From positions 712,559 to 776,558 of the forward strand of contig JANVCC010000014.1 of assembly GCA_025345505.1 (NCBI GenBank): a stretch of 64,000 bases of DNA, given 5' to 3'. The position numbers were made by a program, and so were the translations under genes. This DNA comes from Todiramphus chloris collaris. Lineage: Eukaryota > Chordata > Aves > Coraciiformes > Alcedinidae. Positions within the stretch are counted from its first letter, which is position 1; every line of letters starts with the position of its first letter. The notes beneath the pieces are model-generated. The model did no database searches, was not told the origin of the DNA, and saw only the letters and a program-made list of their open reading frames with translations. This document shows positions 1 through 10,124 of this stretch, one piece after another.

Positions 1-2969
1 GAAAGATTATGCTTAGGAATTACCAGCTTGTTTGAATCTCTGGACCGGAATCGCCTCCAGCTAACACCAGTATAAATCACAAGCCTTTCTCTGACACCGC
101 TGAAATTATATGCAAAAGCTACTGCCACAAGAAAAAAAAAAAAAAAAAAAAAAGGAGATTAGTCTGGCTGGATGTTTTCATTGGTAAAGGAATTAAAAAT
201 TGCTATTTATTTCATCCTGAACTCATCAGTTCTCCAACCAGTTTGTCCCTGTCTTCAGTGCAAAAGGGAAATACATTGGGTCTGGTCTCAGGTTTCTGGT
301 GAGAGATGATTAATAGTTACAACTCCTCCAAGCAGCCAACTCTGCTAGCACAAGCCTTATCCACCACCACAGACCACTGGTTGTTTCCTTCTCAAACACC
401 ACAACCCACTCCTGGGGATTCGATAGCTTCAGATCCCCGCCCAGACAAGGGAGGTGCTCTCTGTTGGCAGGAGCCGTCCCCATTAGTGGAATCTGTGGTA
501 ACATAAACTAGCCAAGCTTGAGAACATAAAACCAACGCTGCCTTTCCAATTGTATTTAGCTGGTTTGAATAAACACCCTGGCAGGAGGATTGGAGAGCTG
601 ATGGTAACTTCCTATTTGCAAAGGTTGCCTGTGAACTCAACAAGAAATAGCCTGGTCTCCTTGAGCCATCTGTGTCGCATAAGCATTCGGTACATTAGCA
701 CGGGAATTGAATTTGGGCATGCAAAGCTGCCTGCATTTTGTGACTGTGGGTCTTTTCACCCATCTTTTGTGCATGTTCTTCCTTGTAAATGTGTACCTCC
801 TGCAGTACGTTTTCAAAGGGAATCAAGAAAGAAAACTAAAATCTACATGTATTAGTATTCCTATTTAATTTAATATCAGCTTACAAGGTGGAAATTAAAA
901 TGATTTTTCTGTCACTGTTATCTCTCTTCACTTGGCAAAGATCGATTTCCTTCTTCCCCACTGCTTACTAATAAGACATCTGAAAACTAAGATGGTTTTT
1001 TGTTTACTTCCTTGTTTAAATCAGCTTTCTCAACTAAGGACAGCTTTGGCAATATATTTGCTTTTTAACTTGAGATTTCTGTGTTGGCTCAGACTCCGCC
1101 AGTGACAGAACATCAAACACGGAGAGGCTATATATTTTTAATTACTCAGGGATGCCCTTGTGCATAAGTACATGCAAATTAAACAAGCAGAATTCAAAAC
1201 CTGTTCAGAACAGATTGCACACATTACACAATCAGTCACATTTTGGGCTCAGAAATGATGGTGCACTATTTTGCTTCTCATGCTGACAAGTACGGAGGTA
1301 TCAGCCATCACTCAGTACAGCGTCATGCCATTGCTACTGCTGTGTCTGACACTGCCAGGTTTGGTACCACTTTCTCGAGAGCTGACAAGCCAAAGAAGGC
1401 GGATGGCAACGCAGAAATGCTTGAGTGTGAGAATCAGCTGAACAAGTAGTCTATGTGGAATTACGCCTTCGTGCAAAGGAAATACTAGTGTTCAGCATGA
1501 AGATTAGGAAAAATCAGATTCTTTAATGTCTCAGAGAATCTGATGTGAGCACCTAACTGCCTGCCTCCAGAACCTGGCCCTCCCTTGAAATGGGGAGGAT
1601 AAACTACTGAGCAAAGTTGTTGTTTGGAGTCCATGCTGCATTTTATGAACTTGTACCCCAGTAGCATTACAGCTCCAGCCAAAAGGTACTTATTTCAGAA
1701 GACAAAAAATGTTCAGTGAAAATCTTGCAGTGTAAAGCAGTCACACTGAAAGGAAAAGAAAGGAAACACGGGCCATCTGCATATTGCAGATGAGGAACTA
1801 AAACACTAGAGACGGAGGCAGCACAGTGGGTGTCCCTGAAGAGCTGACCGTTCCTCCTGTATGAAAAGCTGAGCTTTTTCAAAAAGTTGAGTAATGTGTC
1901 CTGTAGCACATTCACTTGGGATATTATCTCATAGCCTTTAGATATTTCACCGTGTCAGAAGTCTCCTTATTTAACAGCCTAGCATTTATCTTTCACATTT
2001 TCTTTCCATTGCCCATTCTTAAATCCCCATGCTCAGCATTAACAAGATATTTTCCTCTTGGGTGTTTATGCTTAGAATACCTATACAGCATTATCTTACC
2101 TTCTTCCTCTCCAACTTGATTATCCTTTGTTTATCCAGTTTATTTAGAAGTTTTAATCTTTCCTTTTCTTTCTTGATAAAGTTGCTCTTGTCCTTCTTGA
2201 GGGGATGATATCTGCCGGTTTCTTTCAGCCCTATCTTACATGGTTCCAGGTCTTTTTTCAGTGTTTCTGTATTTTTGATATGGTTGCACCCAGAACTGAA
2301 GTCCAGAGAGCACATTCTGTGAAGATGCACCTGGCTCTGTCCCCACTAGAGATCCAAGGTGATAACTCCTCACGTTACAGAAGAAGTGGCTTATGCCATA
2401 TAAGCAGCCTGTGTCTCACCGTTGTGCTCTTTTTGGCCACCTGCATGTATGACCTGAGCAAAGGTGTCTGCCATCTCTGGTTGCCTCCCAGTGCAGGGCT
2501 GGTCTCGGGAAACCTTTTTCCTTGCCAGAGAGACCAGTCCTGCCCTGCTGTGCCGGGCTGGCAGGCAGGTGTCTGGACACACTTCAGGTAGTGAGTGTCA
2601 AGGCTGGCAGGTGTGTGATGTGACATTGTTATGGGCACCTCTGGCACTACAGAACTCTGGGCCAAGTTGAGAGCTGCGCCGAAGCTGCTGTTAGGGGGTG
2701 CGTGTGCAAGCGATGGTCTTTCATCCGATTTCCATCTTCCTGTCCTATTTTTGTGCTATCTGTCCTGTGGTGCCTTTGGTGCATATACCAAAGGCCACAG
2801 AGCCACGAGGGGTTTCTTGTCAGGTTGTGATCTGCGCCGACCTGCCAGAATGAAAAAAGCCTTTTAATTTTATTAAAGGTGGGGAGGGCTGACCTCTCTG
2901 CTTAAGAAACAGGGACAAGCCTCAGCCGTCGTCCCCAGCACCCGGTGGGTTTCCACTGGGCAGTGAGGA
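1..2969. other. Intergenic sequence, no gene recognised
   Basis: This AT-rich sequence has no reading frame with recognisable protein similarity; the frames present are short and overlap on both strands. A run of about 22 A residues lies at 132-153 and could be a microsatellite or an old retroposon tail, but no element body was recognised beside it. GC content rises after about 2880 toward the CpG island. I see nothing else to annotate here. Confidence 0.6.
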
Positions 2970-3202
2970 TGGCAAAGATGCTCAGTGCGGTGGGAGAGGG
3001 CTGATGCGGAAAGGCAATCCCGGGTCCTTCGCACCACCCTGCAGTTACAACCACAGCACGCACCAGGGCGGAGGGGCTTCCCGGCGGCGCGGCGGCGGCG
3101 AGGGGCGGGCGGGAGAGCAGGAGGCGGTGGCGGAGGAGGAGTAGGGAGGTGGGGGCGAGCGGCGGCGAAGGGAGGGAAAAATCTCGGCTGGGCGGAACGC
3201 GC

Positions 3203-3302
3203 NNNNNNNNNNNNNNNNNNNNNNNNNNNNNNNNNNNNNNNNNNNNNNNNNNNNNNNNNNNNNNNNNNNNNNNNNNNNNNNNNNNNNNNNNNNNNNNNNN
3301 NN
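3203..3302. other. Assembly gap (100 N)
   Basis: Exactly 100 N lie inside the GC-rich island, the default length for a gap of unknown size. GC-rich and CGG-repeat sequence flanks both sides, so part of the promoter or 5' UTR of the 42-codon gene is probably missing. Confidence 0.95.
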
Positions 3303-3404
3303 CCGCCGCGCCCGCCCGAGCGCCGCAGAGGGGGCACTGAGGGAGGCAGCCCCCGGCGCACCGCCACCGGCTCAGCGCCAGCCGCCGTTGCCCGCCGGGT
3401 CTCT

Positions 3405-3440
3405 GGCGGCGGCGGCGGCGGTGGCGGGGGCGGCGGTGGG
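3405..3440 (+). repeat. GGC/CGG trinucleotide repeat in putative 5' UTR
   Basis: An imperfect GGC-triplet array (GGC units with GGT and GGGGGC interruptions) ends about 78 bases upstream of the ATG at 3518. If transcribed from the island it lies in the 5' UTR. Such tracts are G-rich and length-variable, and may have contributed to the nearby assembly gap. Confidence 0.8.
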
Positions 3441-3517
3441 GCCGCGGGATCCGTCCGCGCTCGCTGCCCCCGTGTAGTTCCCGAGTCGTCTGTCCTCGGC
3501 GGCGGCCCGCGGGTGAC

Positions 3518-3646
3518 ATGCAGTCCCTCATCTCTCCGGTGACCAAGGCTATCCTGGTGGCTTTGTTCATCTTCGCCATCCTGCTGATCCTCTACGTGAT
3601 TCTCTGGTACATCTGCCGCGATGTGGATTGCGACCATGGGATCTGA
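3518..3646 (+). CDS. 42-aa single-pass membrane microprotein, unrecognised
   Basis: This is a complete 42-codon frame from ATG (3518-3520) to TGA (3644-3646). No ATG occurs between the gap end at 3303 and this ATG, and the -3 base is G, a fair Kozak context, though +4 is C. Residues 1-10 (MQSLISPVTK) are polar with one Lys. Residues 11-32 are one long hydrophobic run rich in Ile, Leu, Val and Phe, long enough to span a membrane. The tail from Cys33 is short and acidic (CRDVDCDHGI), with a second Cys at residue 38. There is no cleavable-signal pattern. The overall form resembles small regulatory membrane proteins such as regulins and SMIM proteins, but I cannot match it to a named family. Its function is unknown. 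A GC-rich chance ORF is the alternative, but a perfect hydrophobic helix followed by a charged tail argues for a real protein. Confidence 0.6.
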   Translation: MQSLISPVTKAILVALFIFAILLILYVILWYICRDVDCDHGI

Positions 3647-3770
3647 GCGGCGCCGCGGGGCCAGGGCTTAGGAGCCGGGATTCACCCCGCGGGGCCGGGA
3701 GCGGCAGCGGCAGCGGGAGCTCCGCCGGGCGGCAGCCGCCACCACCGCGGCCGGAGCAGGGGAAGGGGAA

Positions 3771-3840
3771 AGAAAAAAACAGAGGAAAAAAAAAAAAAAA
3801 GAAAAAAAAAAAGAAAAAAAAAAAAAAAAAAAAGAGAGAG
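3771..3840 (+). repeat. A-rich tract downstream of the microprotein stop
   Basis: Long A runs separated by single G residues, ending in GAGAGAG, lie about 125 bases after the TGA inside an otherwise GC-rich region. The tract is probably a slippage-prone simple repeat. It is not a clear retrogene tail, because GC-rich sequence of the same island continues after it. Confidence 0.85.
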
Positions 3841-3925
3841 GGAACAGCCGAACCGAAAGAGCCCGGAGGACAGCTGCAATCAAGAAACCAACCTGAGCTT
3901 GACCTTCAGAGACCAGGGTGACCCG

Positions 3926-3931
3926 GTGAGT
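3926..3931 (+). other. Candidate splice donor (GTGAGT)
   Basis: CCCG|GTGAGT, with the exon ending at 3925, matches the vertebrate U2 donor consensus well and lies 280 bases after the stop of the 42-codon frame. If used, the first exon would hold the whole CDS plus part of a spliced 3' UTR. No acceptor was identified. Confidence 0.4.
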
Positions 3932-4019
3932 CTCCGCTCTCCGCGACGCGGGGGATACGCGGGCGCGGCGGGGCTGCCCTCCCTCCTTCCCGCCCCGCTC
4001 CGCTCCGCTCCCCTCGCAC

Positions 4020-4084
4020 GCACACACAGCACACGCACACACACTCGCATACACACACGGATGTGGCACAGGCGCCCCAAGCAG

Positions 4085-4118
<34 letters not shown>
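4020..4118. repeat. CA-rich microsatellite
   Basis: An imperfect CA-rich array from about 4020 is followed by a perfect run of about 14 CA units at 4091-4118. It is a typical vertebrate dinucleotide microsatellite. Three copies of CCGGTA follow immediately at 4131-4148. Confidence 0.9.
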
Positions 4119-4121
<3 letters not shown>

Positions 4122-4322
4122 ACACATACCCCGGTACCGGTACCGGTAGATGTGCGTGTCTGAGTGCCTGCTGCACGCATCCATGCGGGCCCCCAGGGGA
4201 CAAGCAAGACCCGTCCTGTTGGCCGGGATAAATTGTGCCTGTCCCCGTCCCGGTGTCCCCCCTCCTTTAGATCTATTGAAGTGACAACGCGCAAAAAAGG
4301 CAGCGCGCCCTCGGGAGCCGCC

Positions 4323-4376
4323 GGGGTCGGGGGACGGGGGCCGGGGGACAGGGGCCGGGGGACAGGGGCCGGGGCC
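4323..4376 (+). repeat. G-run tandem repeat, possible G-quadruplex
   Basis: At least six runs of four or five G are separated by GAC, CC or ACA linkers in a roughly 14-bp tandem repeat. This satisfies the general G-quadruplex pattern of four or more G-runs with short loops. It lies inside the CpG island between the two candidate donors. Confidence 0.7.
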
Positions 4377-4470
4377 GAGTGCAGGCGGAGTGGCGGGCGG
4401 CCGCAGCGCTGCCTTTGCGGCCCCACATTGGTATGCAGGCGGTGCCTGCGCCGCCAGGCAGACCGAAAAG

Positions 4471-4476
4471 GTGAGC
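4471..4476 (+). other. Candidate splice donor (AAAG|GTGAGC)
   Basis: GAAAAG|GTGAGC, with the exon ending at 4470, is close to the ideal donor (AAG|GTGAG). It lies near the downstream edge of the CpG island. It could end a longer first exon of the 42-codon gene or of an alternative non-coding transcript. No matching acceptor was found. Confidence 0.4.
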
Positions 4477-5617
4477 CCAGGGGACGGGGGAAGGCAGCGC
4501 GTTATCAGTCCGGGGGAAATTTGGGAAGTAACGGAAAATGAAGGGGAAGATGTCGCGTATCAAGGCGGGCACCATCAGGCAGACTTCGGGGACGAGGTGC
4601 GAAGTGGGATGAGTTTCTCCTTGTCAGGCGCAGGTTGGTGGAAGGAAGTGGGGGAGATGACAGAAAAAAATGTGCATGGAAGTTCTGGATGGCAGCGGTC
4701 CTTCTCTGGTCTCCCTGACACTGCGTTTGCTACATGCTGCTCGCTGCAGAGAGGGTTAACGCTCAAGGGTTAACACATGCCCAAGCCCGGCAATGTCAGA
4801 AAATGTTGATAAAAAAGTATGGAATTGATGAACATTTATGTGCCGAGAGCGCTGGGACACTACGGGGACATATCCTACCCATCCGTTTTCCCACCTGAGA
4901 GAATTTGTCGTTGGCTATTGAATACCGTGTGCTAAACTGAAGAGACAGCAACACATTTTTTTTTTAAGTGAAAAAGACCTTCTGTAATTAAAAATGGTCC
5001 TAAACACTCAGACTGTAAACGTTTCTGTCCTTGACAGGCAAGCTGTCAGGAACAGGAGCAAACTCTAGCTGTGTGTATTATCCCTGGTGGGGATGCATTC
5101 GGCGGACACCACAGGGTGCAGGTGTGTGTGCACAGTGACGAATAAGAGAAAAATCAAATTCTCGTTTAAACGGTGGGGAGTGGGGACCTAGCCAAGTGTA
5201 AAGTGTGATCCTGTGATTCAGGCTGATTTGACATTGAGTGGTAGCGATCGAAAGCTCACCTTTGCAACAGGGGTTTGTGTTTGGAAGAAAACTGTTCGGA
5301 AGTCGATTCTCTTACCATTTTGGGTTGTGCTTCTGTTCACATTGTATTTCAAAGGGCTTTTGACCTGACTAGTTGATCACACATGACATTACTGTTAACG
5401 CACCCTACTAATGTGATTATAGCAGCAGTGACATCAATGTTTCCTTGCCCTGCAACTACAGTAGAAATACATTTGTTTACTTCCCCCGTGCACACTGAAA
5501 TGTCTGTTACTCAACAGCTCTGAACAGCCAGGGAAGAAGGGAGGAGGAGGGGGAAGCTCTTAAAGGCATTTAAAAATGGACATAGCTCTGTTTTCCTTAC
5601 GTGTTTAATAATGTAGA

Positions 5618-5623
5618 AATAAA
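5618..5623 (+). terminator. Candidate poly(A) signal AATAAA
   Basis: This AATAAA hexamer is about 2 kb downstream of the 42-codon stop on the same strand, preceded by an AT-rich stretch. It is one of several by-chance-possible hexamers, and use is not shown by sequence alone. Confidence 0.15.
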
Positions 5624-7639
5624 ATAACCTCCAAGTCCTCTTCCATTAAATGGGGTATTTTTTTTGCAATTTCACCACTCAGTACATTTGTTTTTACCTA
5701 ACTGCAAAAACCTCTTCACACTTAGACATGATTCTGTGTCAGTTTGTGTCACATGTTCCCTTCCAAATTAACGGCAGTGAGCACCTTCCGCACTTCTCTC
5801 AGCTGGCAGGAGCTAGCGGGCGATACGGTTATGGAAGCTTTGCCATTTAGTGTTAATTATTTCACGGGAAACCGGTATTTCAAAGTGTTAGCTGCCAAAC
5901 TGGATGGAATGCGGCAAATTAAAGCGTTTTTCATGAAACTTTAAATATTGACAGGTATGTGTGTGTGTGATTAAATGCCTAGAGTGTTGATATAATGTAT
6001 TTTATAGTACTCATCATAACTTAACTTTAATCGGCTTAATAGAAACTGTGAAATAGTCCATTTGGTTATTTTCTGACCATTAGAGTTACCAGCTGGCTCA
6101 TTGTTATTTTAAGCATATAGTTTCTGGGAGACAAGATACAGAACGTATTTTTTTTTTGTCTAACAGTTTTTATTCTAAATAAGGTAAATATATATGTATT
6201 TTTATAAAAATATGTACAGGTGCACTTGTATAAACACTAATGGGTATTTTCCAGCCTAGCACAACAGAAAAATAAGCAGAGCAATGATTAGCAATATTGT
6301 ATTTGACTTGCAGTTAAAGTCACATATTTGTTGCCTTTGGTTCATTGTTGTGTATTAACGAACTGAAACCCCTAAAAATATGAAACCGATCTTTCCTGTT
6401 GTTTCAACACCTGATATAAGAGGATGAAATCCTGGCTTTGCTAAAGTCACTGTGGAATTTTGCACTTGGTTTTGATGGAATCGGAAAAACATTAACAGAT
6501 TTGCATGTGAATTTGAAACAGCAGGACGTTACTGAAGTTGACAGAACTATCAGTAAACAAGGGCAAATCAGTTACAGTGGAGTGTCTACAAACCTTATAT
6601 TTATTTACTTGCTTGCTCACTCAGAAGTTTTGTGACAATTTTATTTCTACTCAGTGTTATTAGGTGCTTGTGCCCCAATTCAACAATTTTCACCAGCTTA
6701 CTCTCCCTTAATGTATGCTAGTATTTTAAAGGTGATACCTGAAATATCATCTGTGTCTGAGATGCAAAGTACAATCACATCAGGCAGACATAGTTCACCT
6801 GTAAGTATTCTTGGCCATAAGATGGGTTGTAACATCATGATTAGTACTTTTGTTCAAGGCAAAGACAACTTGTTATTGTGTTCCTGCTTGAGCCAAGAGA
6901 AATCTTTACTGTATTGCAAAAATTGGTAATGTCATGGGCTGAAAGTGTGTTATTAGTCCAAAAGCAATTTAATAGGCTATTCAAGCATTGTGTAAAAGGA
7001 TGTTTCAAAGCTTTGCCTTTTTGTGTGTAAAAGACTGTGAAGAAGTTAACACTGCTTCATCAGCAGAAGTGTAATGAATTTTATGGATTAATTCCTACTG
7101 CAAGGCAGCATGCTGTAGCATGGTCCCAGGAACCCTGTCACGTCTGACTTAAACTTGCAGTGTGTTTCTGATAAGTCATTCTTTACTCAGTCGCTATTTG
7201 GGAGAATTCCCTGAAGGTTTATTAAATATTTTCTGGAAGTGGCATGTAAGTGTAACTGCACAGTGAGCATCACAGGTATTCTTATTTTCTAGTTCCTTCC
7301 TCATAAAACGTATTAATCAGTTGGTGTGTCTTCATGGTATGCCTTCAGTGCATTTTATACCATTTTCCTAAAACAGGCTTAAAATGAACATTGAAGTTCA
7401 TTCCAGTGTAGAAGCGTCTCTGCGGAGACAAAAGGTTAGCCAAGGTCCAAGGATGGCCAGTGCTGCATCCTTGAGATGTCCTTGGGTCATGCGAGTGCTC
7501 AGCTGTACTTTTCCCCTCCAGATGAGTGTAAAGTAGAGCAACCTTCAGGCTGCTGTTGGGCGGGACATGGTGAGCTGCCGTACACAGCTCCAGCCCCATT
7601 TAATGAGGCCTTGATGTAGGAGGGACTTTTTTACTGCCT

Positions 7640-7700
7640 GTTTTACGCGAGAGGTCAGACACGACGATTTCGTAGTTGTTCCTCCTGGCCTTAAAATGTG
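7640..7700 (+). mobile_element. Ancient CR1-type LINE 3'-end relic
   Basis: The segment reads GAGGTCAGAC, then a diverged spacer, then TCCTGGCCTTAAAATG. That resembles, from memory, the common 3' end of old sauropsid CR1 copies, which ends in a motif like GGTCCCTTCTGGCCTTAAAATC. Only the last 60 bases or so can be recognised. It is heavily diverged and probably predates modern birds. Confidence 0.4.
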
Positions 7701-10124
7701 TTACCCTTTGATTATTAGTAATGTGACAAGCATTCGATATGATTTCTACGTTTATAAACAGCTTGGAGGTGGGATTATGGGGATAAATTGTATGATTTTT
7801 GCCATGATTATAACACTTGAAACTGTCAGGGCCCTTTAAATGACAAATTTTGGGGCAGTGTTAAGGAATAAAATGCCACTGTAACAAGCGTATTAAACCT
7901 GCAGCATGAGCAGGCCATTTCTGGTTTCTTTGCTGGCGTAATGGTCTCAATTGGTAACGTTAATGCAAACTGTGGTGGTGTTGTGATGAAATTATAAAGA
8001 ACAAGACTGTTTGCCCTTCACCTAAAGAGCAGGCTCGGCACACGCAGCCGGTACCTATGTACCATTAGACACCAGCCTGGTGTGTTCTCTCTCTCCTGCA
8101 CGGCACTGCTTCAGGGCTGGAACTGGACATTAAAATGTATGGAAAAGTTCCGCTGTTGTTTCTCAGCAGATGGCTTTTCCCCTGTTTTTTCCTCGGTATA
8201 TGAGTGTTTTCTTCTTTTCCTCCCAAGCAGTAATCCTCTGAACTCTGACTATTTAGTGCATAACACCGTTTGTAGTCAGACTGCATGAATTGATTTTCCT
8301 GAAGTGGGCTGACAAAATGATGAGTGTATTGGAAAGCAGCACACACTTGCTTATTTGTTGTTCTACATTAACCTAGGTTTCTCAAGTAAATATCCGTTAA
8401 AATGTCCTTTTTTCTTTTCTTTTTTTCTTTTTAGTGTGCTGTTTTTAATATGTGTAGCTAATATCGTCTATATAGCTGCACAGCAGCATCTGCTCTTGTA
8501 AGAGGCACTCCGATAGCTTTCTAAATTTTACCCAAATGAGAAAATTGGAACTTCAGCTTGGAGGGGCACCATAACACTGACTTCTGTTGAGGATTACATC
8601 CTTATTTTGAATGTTTTGATGTACTACTTAGGAATACTAAAGATTCTTACTGATGTTTTCATGAGTCACCATTAAATTAAATCATATGTAAAAGAGAACC
8701 AATAAGGTGACATTCAGAGATTCTTGGTAGAAAATCTTATGAAGGTGAATTTTAGTTGAGGAAACGATGTGAAAAAAAATTGATTGTGACTGATTAAGAA
8801 AGAGAAAGGAATGAGAAGAGAAAGAAGGAAGAACGTTACATTGAGACAGGAGAAACTCCAGAGTATTCAGATTTTAAGAAGTGAATCAAATGTGGAGTAA
8901 AATGCTAAGCTCATAGGACAAAACTTGCCACTTTCCTTTACAGAAAGTGTGTATACATATATATACACACACACACATACGTGTACCTATATGTGCACAT
9001 ACATATGTACAATCTGTGTGATCGAATTAGAAATCTGCATCTCTAGAACGAGCTGAGACTCTTTACATGGATTATTTTATCCCTTTATTCTTGAAACCTG
9101 TCCCTGTTATTGCCCAATATGCATTTGCTTTAAAACGAGGTAGCGTCACAGATGCTTTTTTGAGGACTTTGTGATCAAACATGAGTGGTACTGTTCACTG
9201 AAATTATAAATTAATTCTTCTTACGAAGAAAATGTTACCATTCTATTCACCTTGAAAAAAAAAAATGTGTTCATGTTTTATGAGCTAGAAGAAATACATT
9301 AATAACAAATAGATTTTATATCTTTTTTTTTTTCCCACTGACCTCAGACACAAAGCCCCCCACGTACTAGAGGAAAAGCTTATTAAGTAATTAGCTTATT
9401 ATGACTGAGAAATGCATGTGAGAAAAGAGTATCTCAGAGAGAAGACAGGAGAATTGTAATATTTTGCCTAAACCTAGTAATAGCCAACAACACCTTCTTT
9501 CAAAATAACACGTCTTTCATGTAATACATCTTTTGTACTTATGTCTTTACATGCAAAGGAGGAAGGAAATCCCCATAACCCTCATGAAGTTATGAGTGCT
9601 AAAACTTATGCTCAGTGAAACCTGATACATGACTATGATGCTCTTTGGTTATTACAGTGTTTTATACAAAGTCTTCCTGACAGAATGTTTGGGTTTGTGT
9701 GGAACAGGGGAATGTATGTACCAAGAGCTGAGGGAAAAAAATGAATAGTCTCTTCTATATTTACTGCATACCGGGGTAAACTTGGGCACATAAAGAAGAT
9801 TTTATTTGGTATTCAGTATCCATTTCAGTGGTGGGTTGCATGCACTGTGAACCCTATTAAATGAATACACAACAAACTGATCATGATTCCTACAACAAAA
9901 ATTAAACAAGGTCTTCATTAAGTTGTGGTCTTCATGCAATGTATATGACAGCTAACTTGCAGGACATGTTTCTTACACAGCTCTTTCAATTAATGTACTT
10001 CTGAACATACTACCATCACCATCCTTGTGACGTATGTGTATATAAATGGGCTTAAAACTAAGTTTACAATCAATCTCCATTCTAATGACTTGTTTTTATT
10101 TTCTACTGCAAAACCATTCTGACA

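Larger units (their letters stand above)
2970..4520. promoter_or_regulatory. CpG island promoter around the 42-codon ORF
   Basis: The sequence changes abruptly from AT-rich to very GC- and CpG-rich. It has a GC box (ggggcgggcggg, near 3102-3113), CGG repeats, G-runs and no TATA box that I can see. This is the usual look of a vertebrate CpG-island promoter. The island is interrupted by a 100-N gap at 3203-3302, so the true transcription start may be missing. The plus-strand reading frame at 3518-3646 and donors at 3926 and 4471 suggest plus-strand transcription. Antisense transcription cannot be excluded. Confidence 0.8.
4521..10124. other. Non-coding stretch (intron or intergenic)
   Basis: This AT-rich sequence has no recognisable coding exon. 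An AATAAA at 5618-5623 could end an unspliced transcript from the 42-codon gene. An old CR1 3'-end relic lies at 7640-7700. A short TA/CA/TG-rich microsatellite occupies about 8949-9008. Short T and A runs are scattered. If the donor at 3926 or 4471 is used, this is an intron; otherwise it is intergenic. Confidence 0.55.

Noticed and set aside
132..153. A-run as the tail of a processed pseudogene
   Set aside because: No gene-like sequence or target-site duplication was found beside it.
2873..3637. Long minus-strand frame of 254 codons over the first CpG island
   Set aside because: It is proline and arginine-rich, spans the 100-N gap and mirrors the CGG repeat. It is a GC artefact opposite the better-supported 42-codon plus-strand frame.
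3628..4426. Frames encoding poly-Lys or poly-Phe and Cys-Val repeats near 3.7-4.4 kb
   Set aside because: These are direct translations of the A-rich tract and CA microsatellite, with no protein-like sequence outside the repeats.
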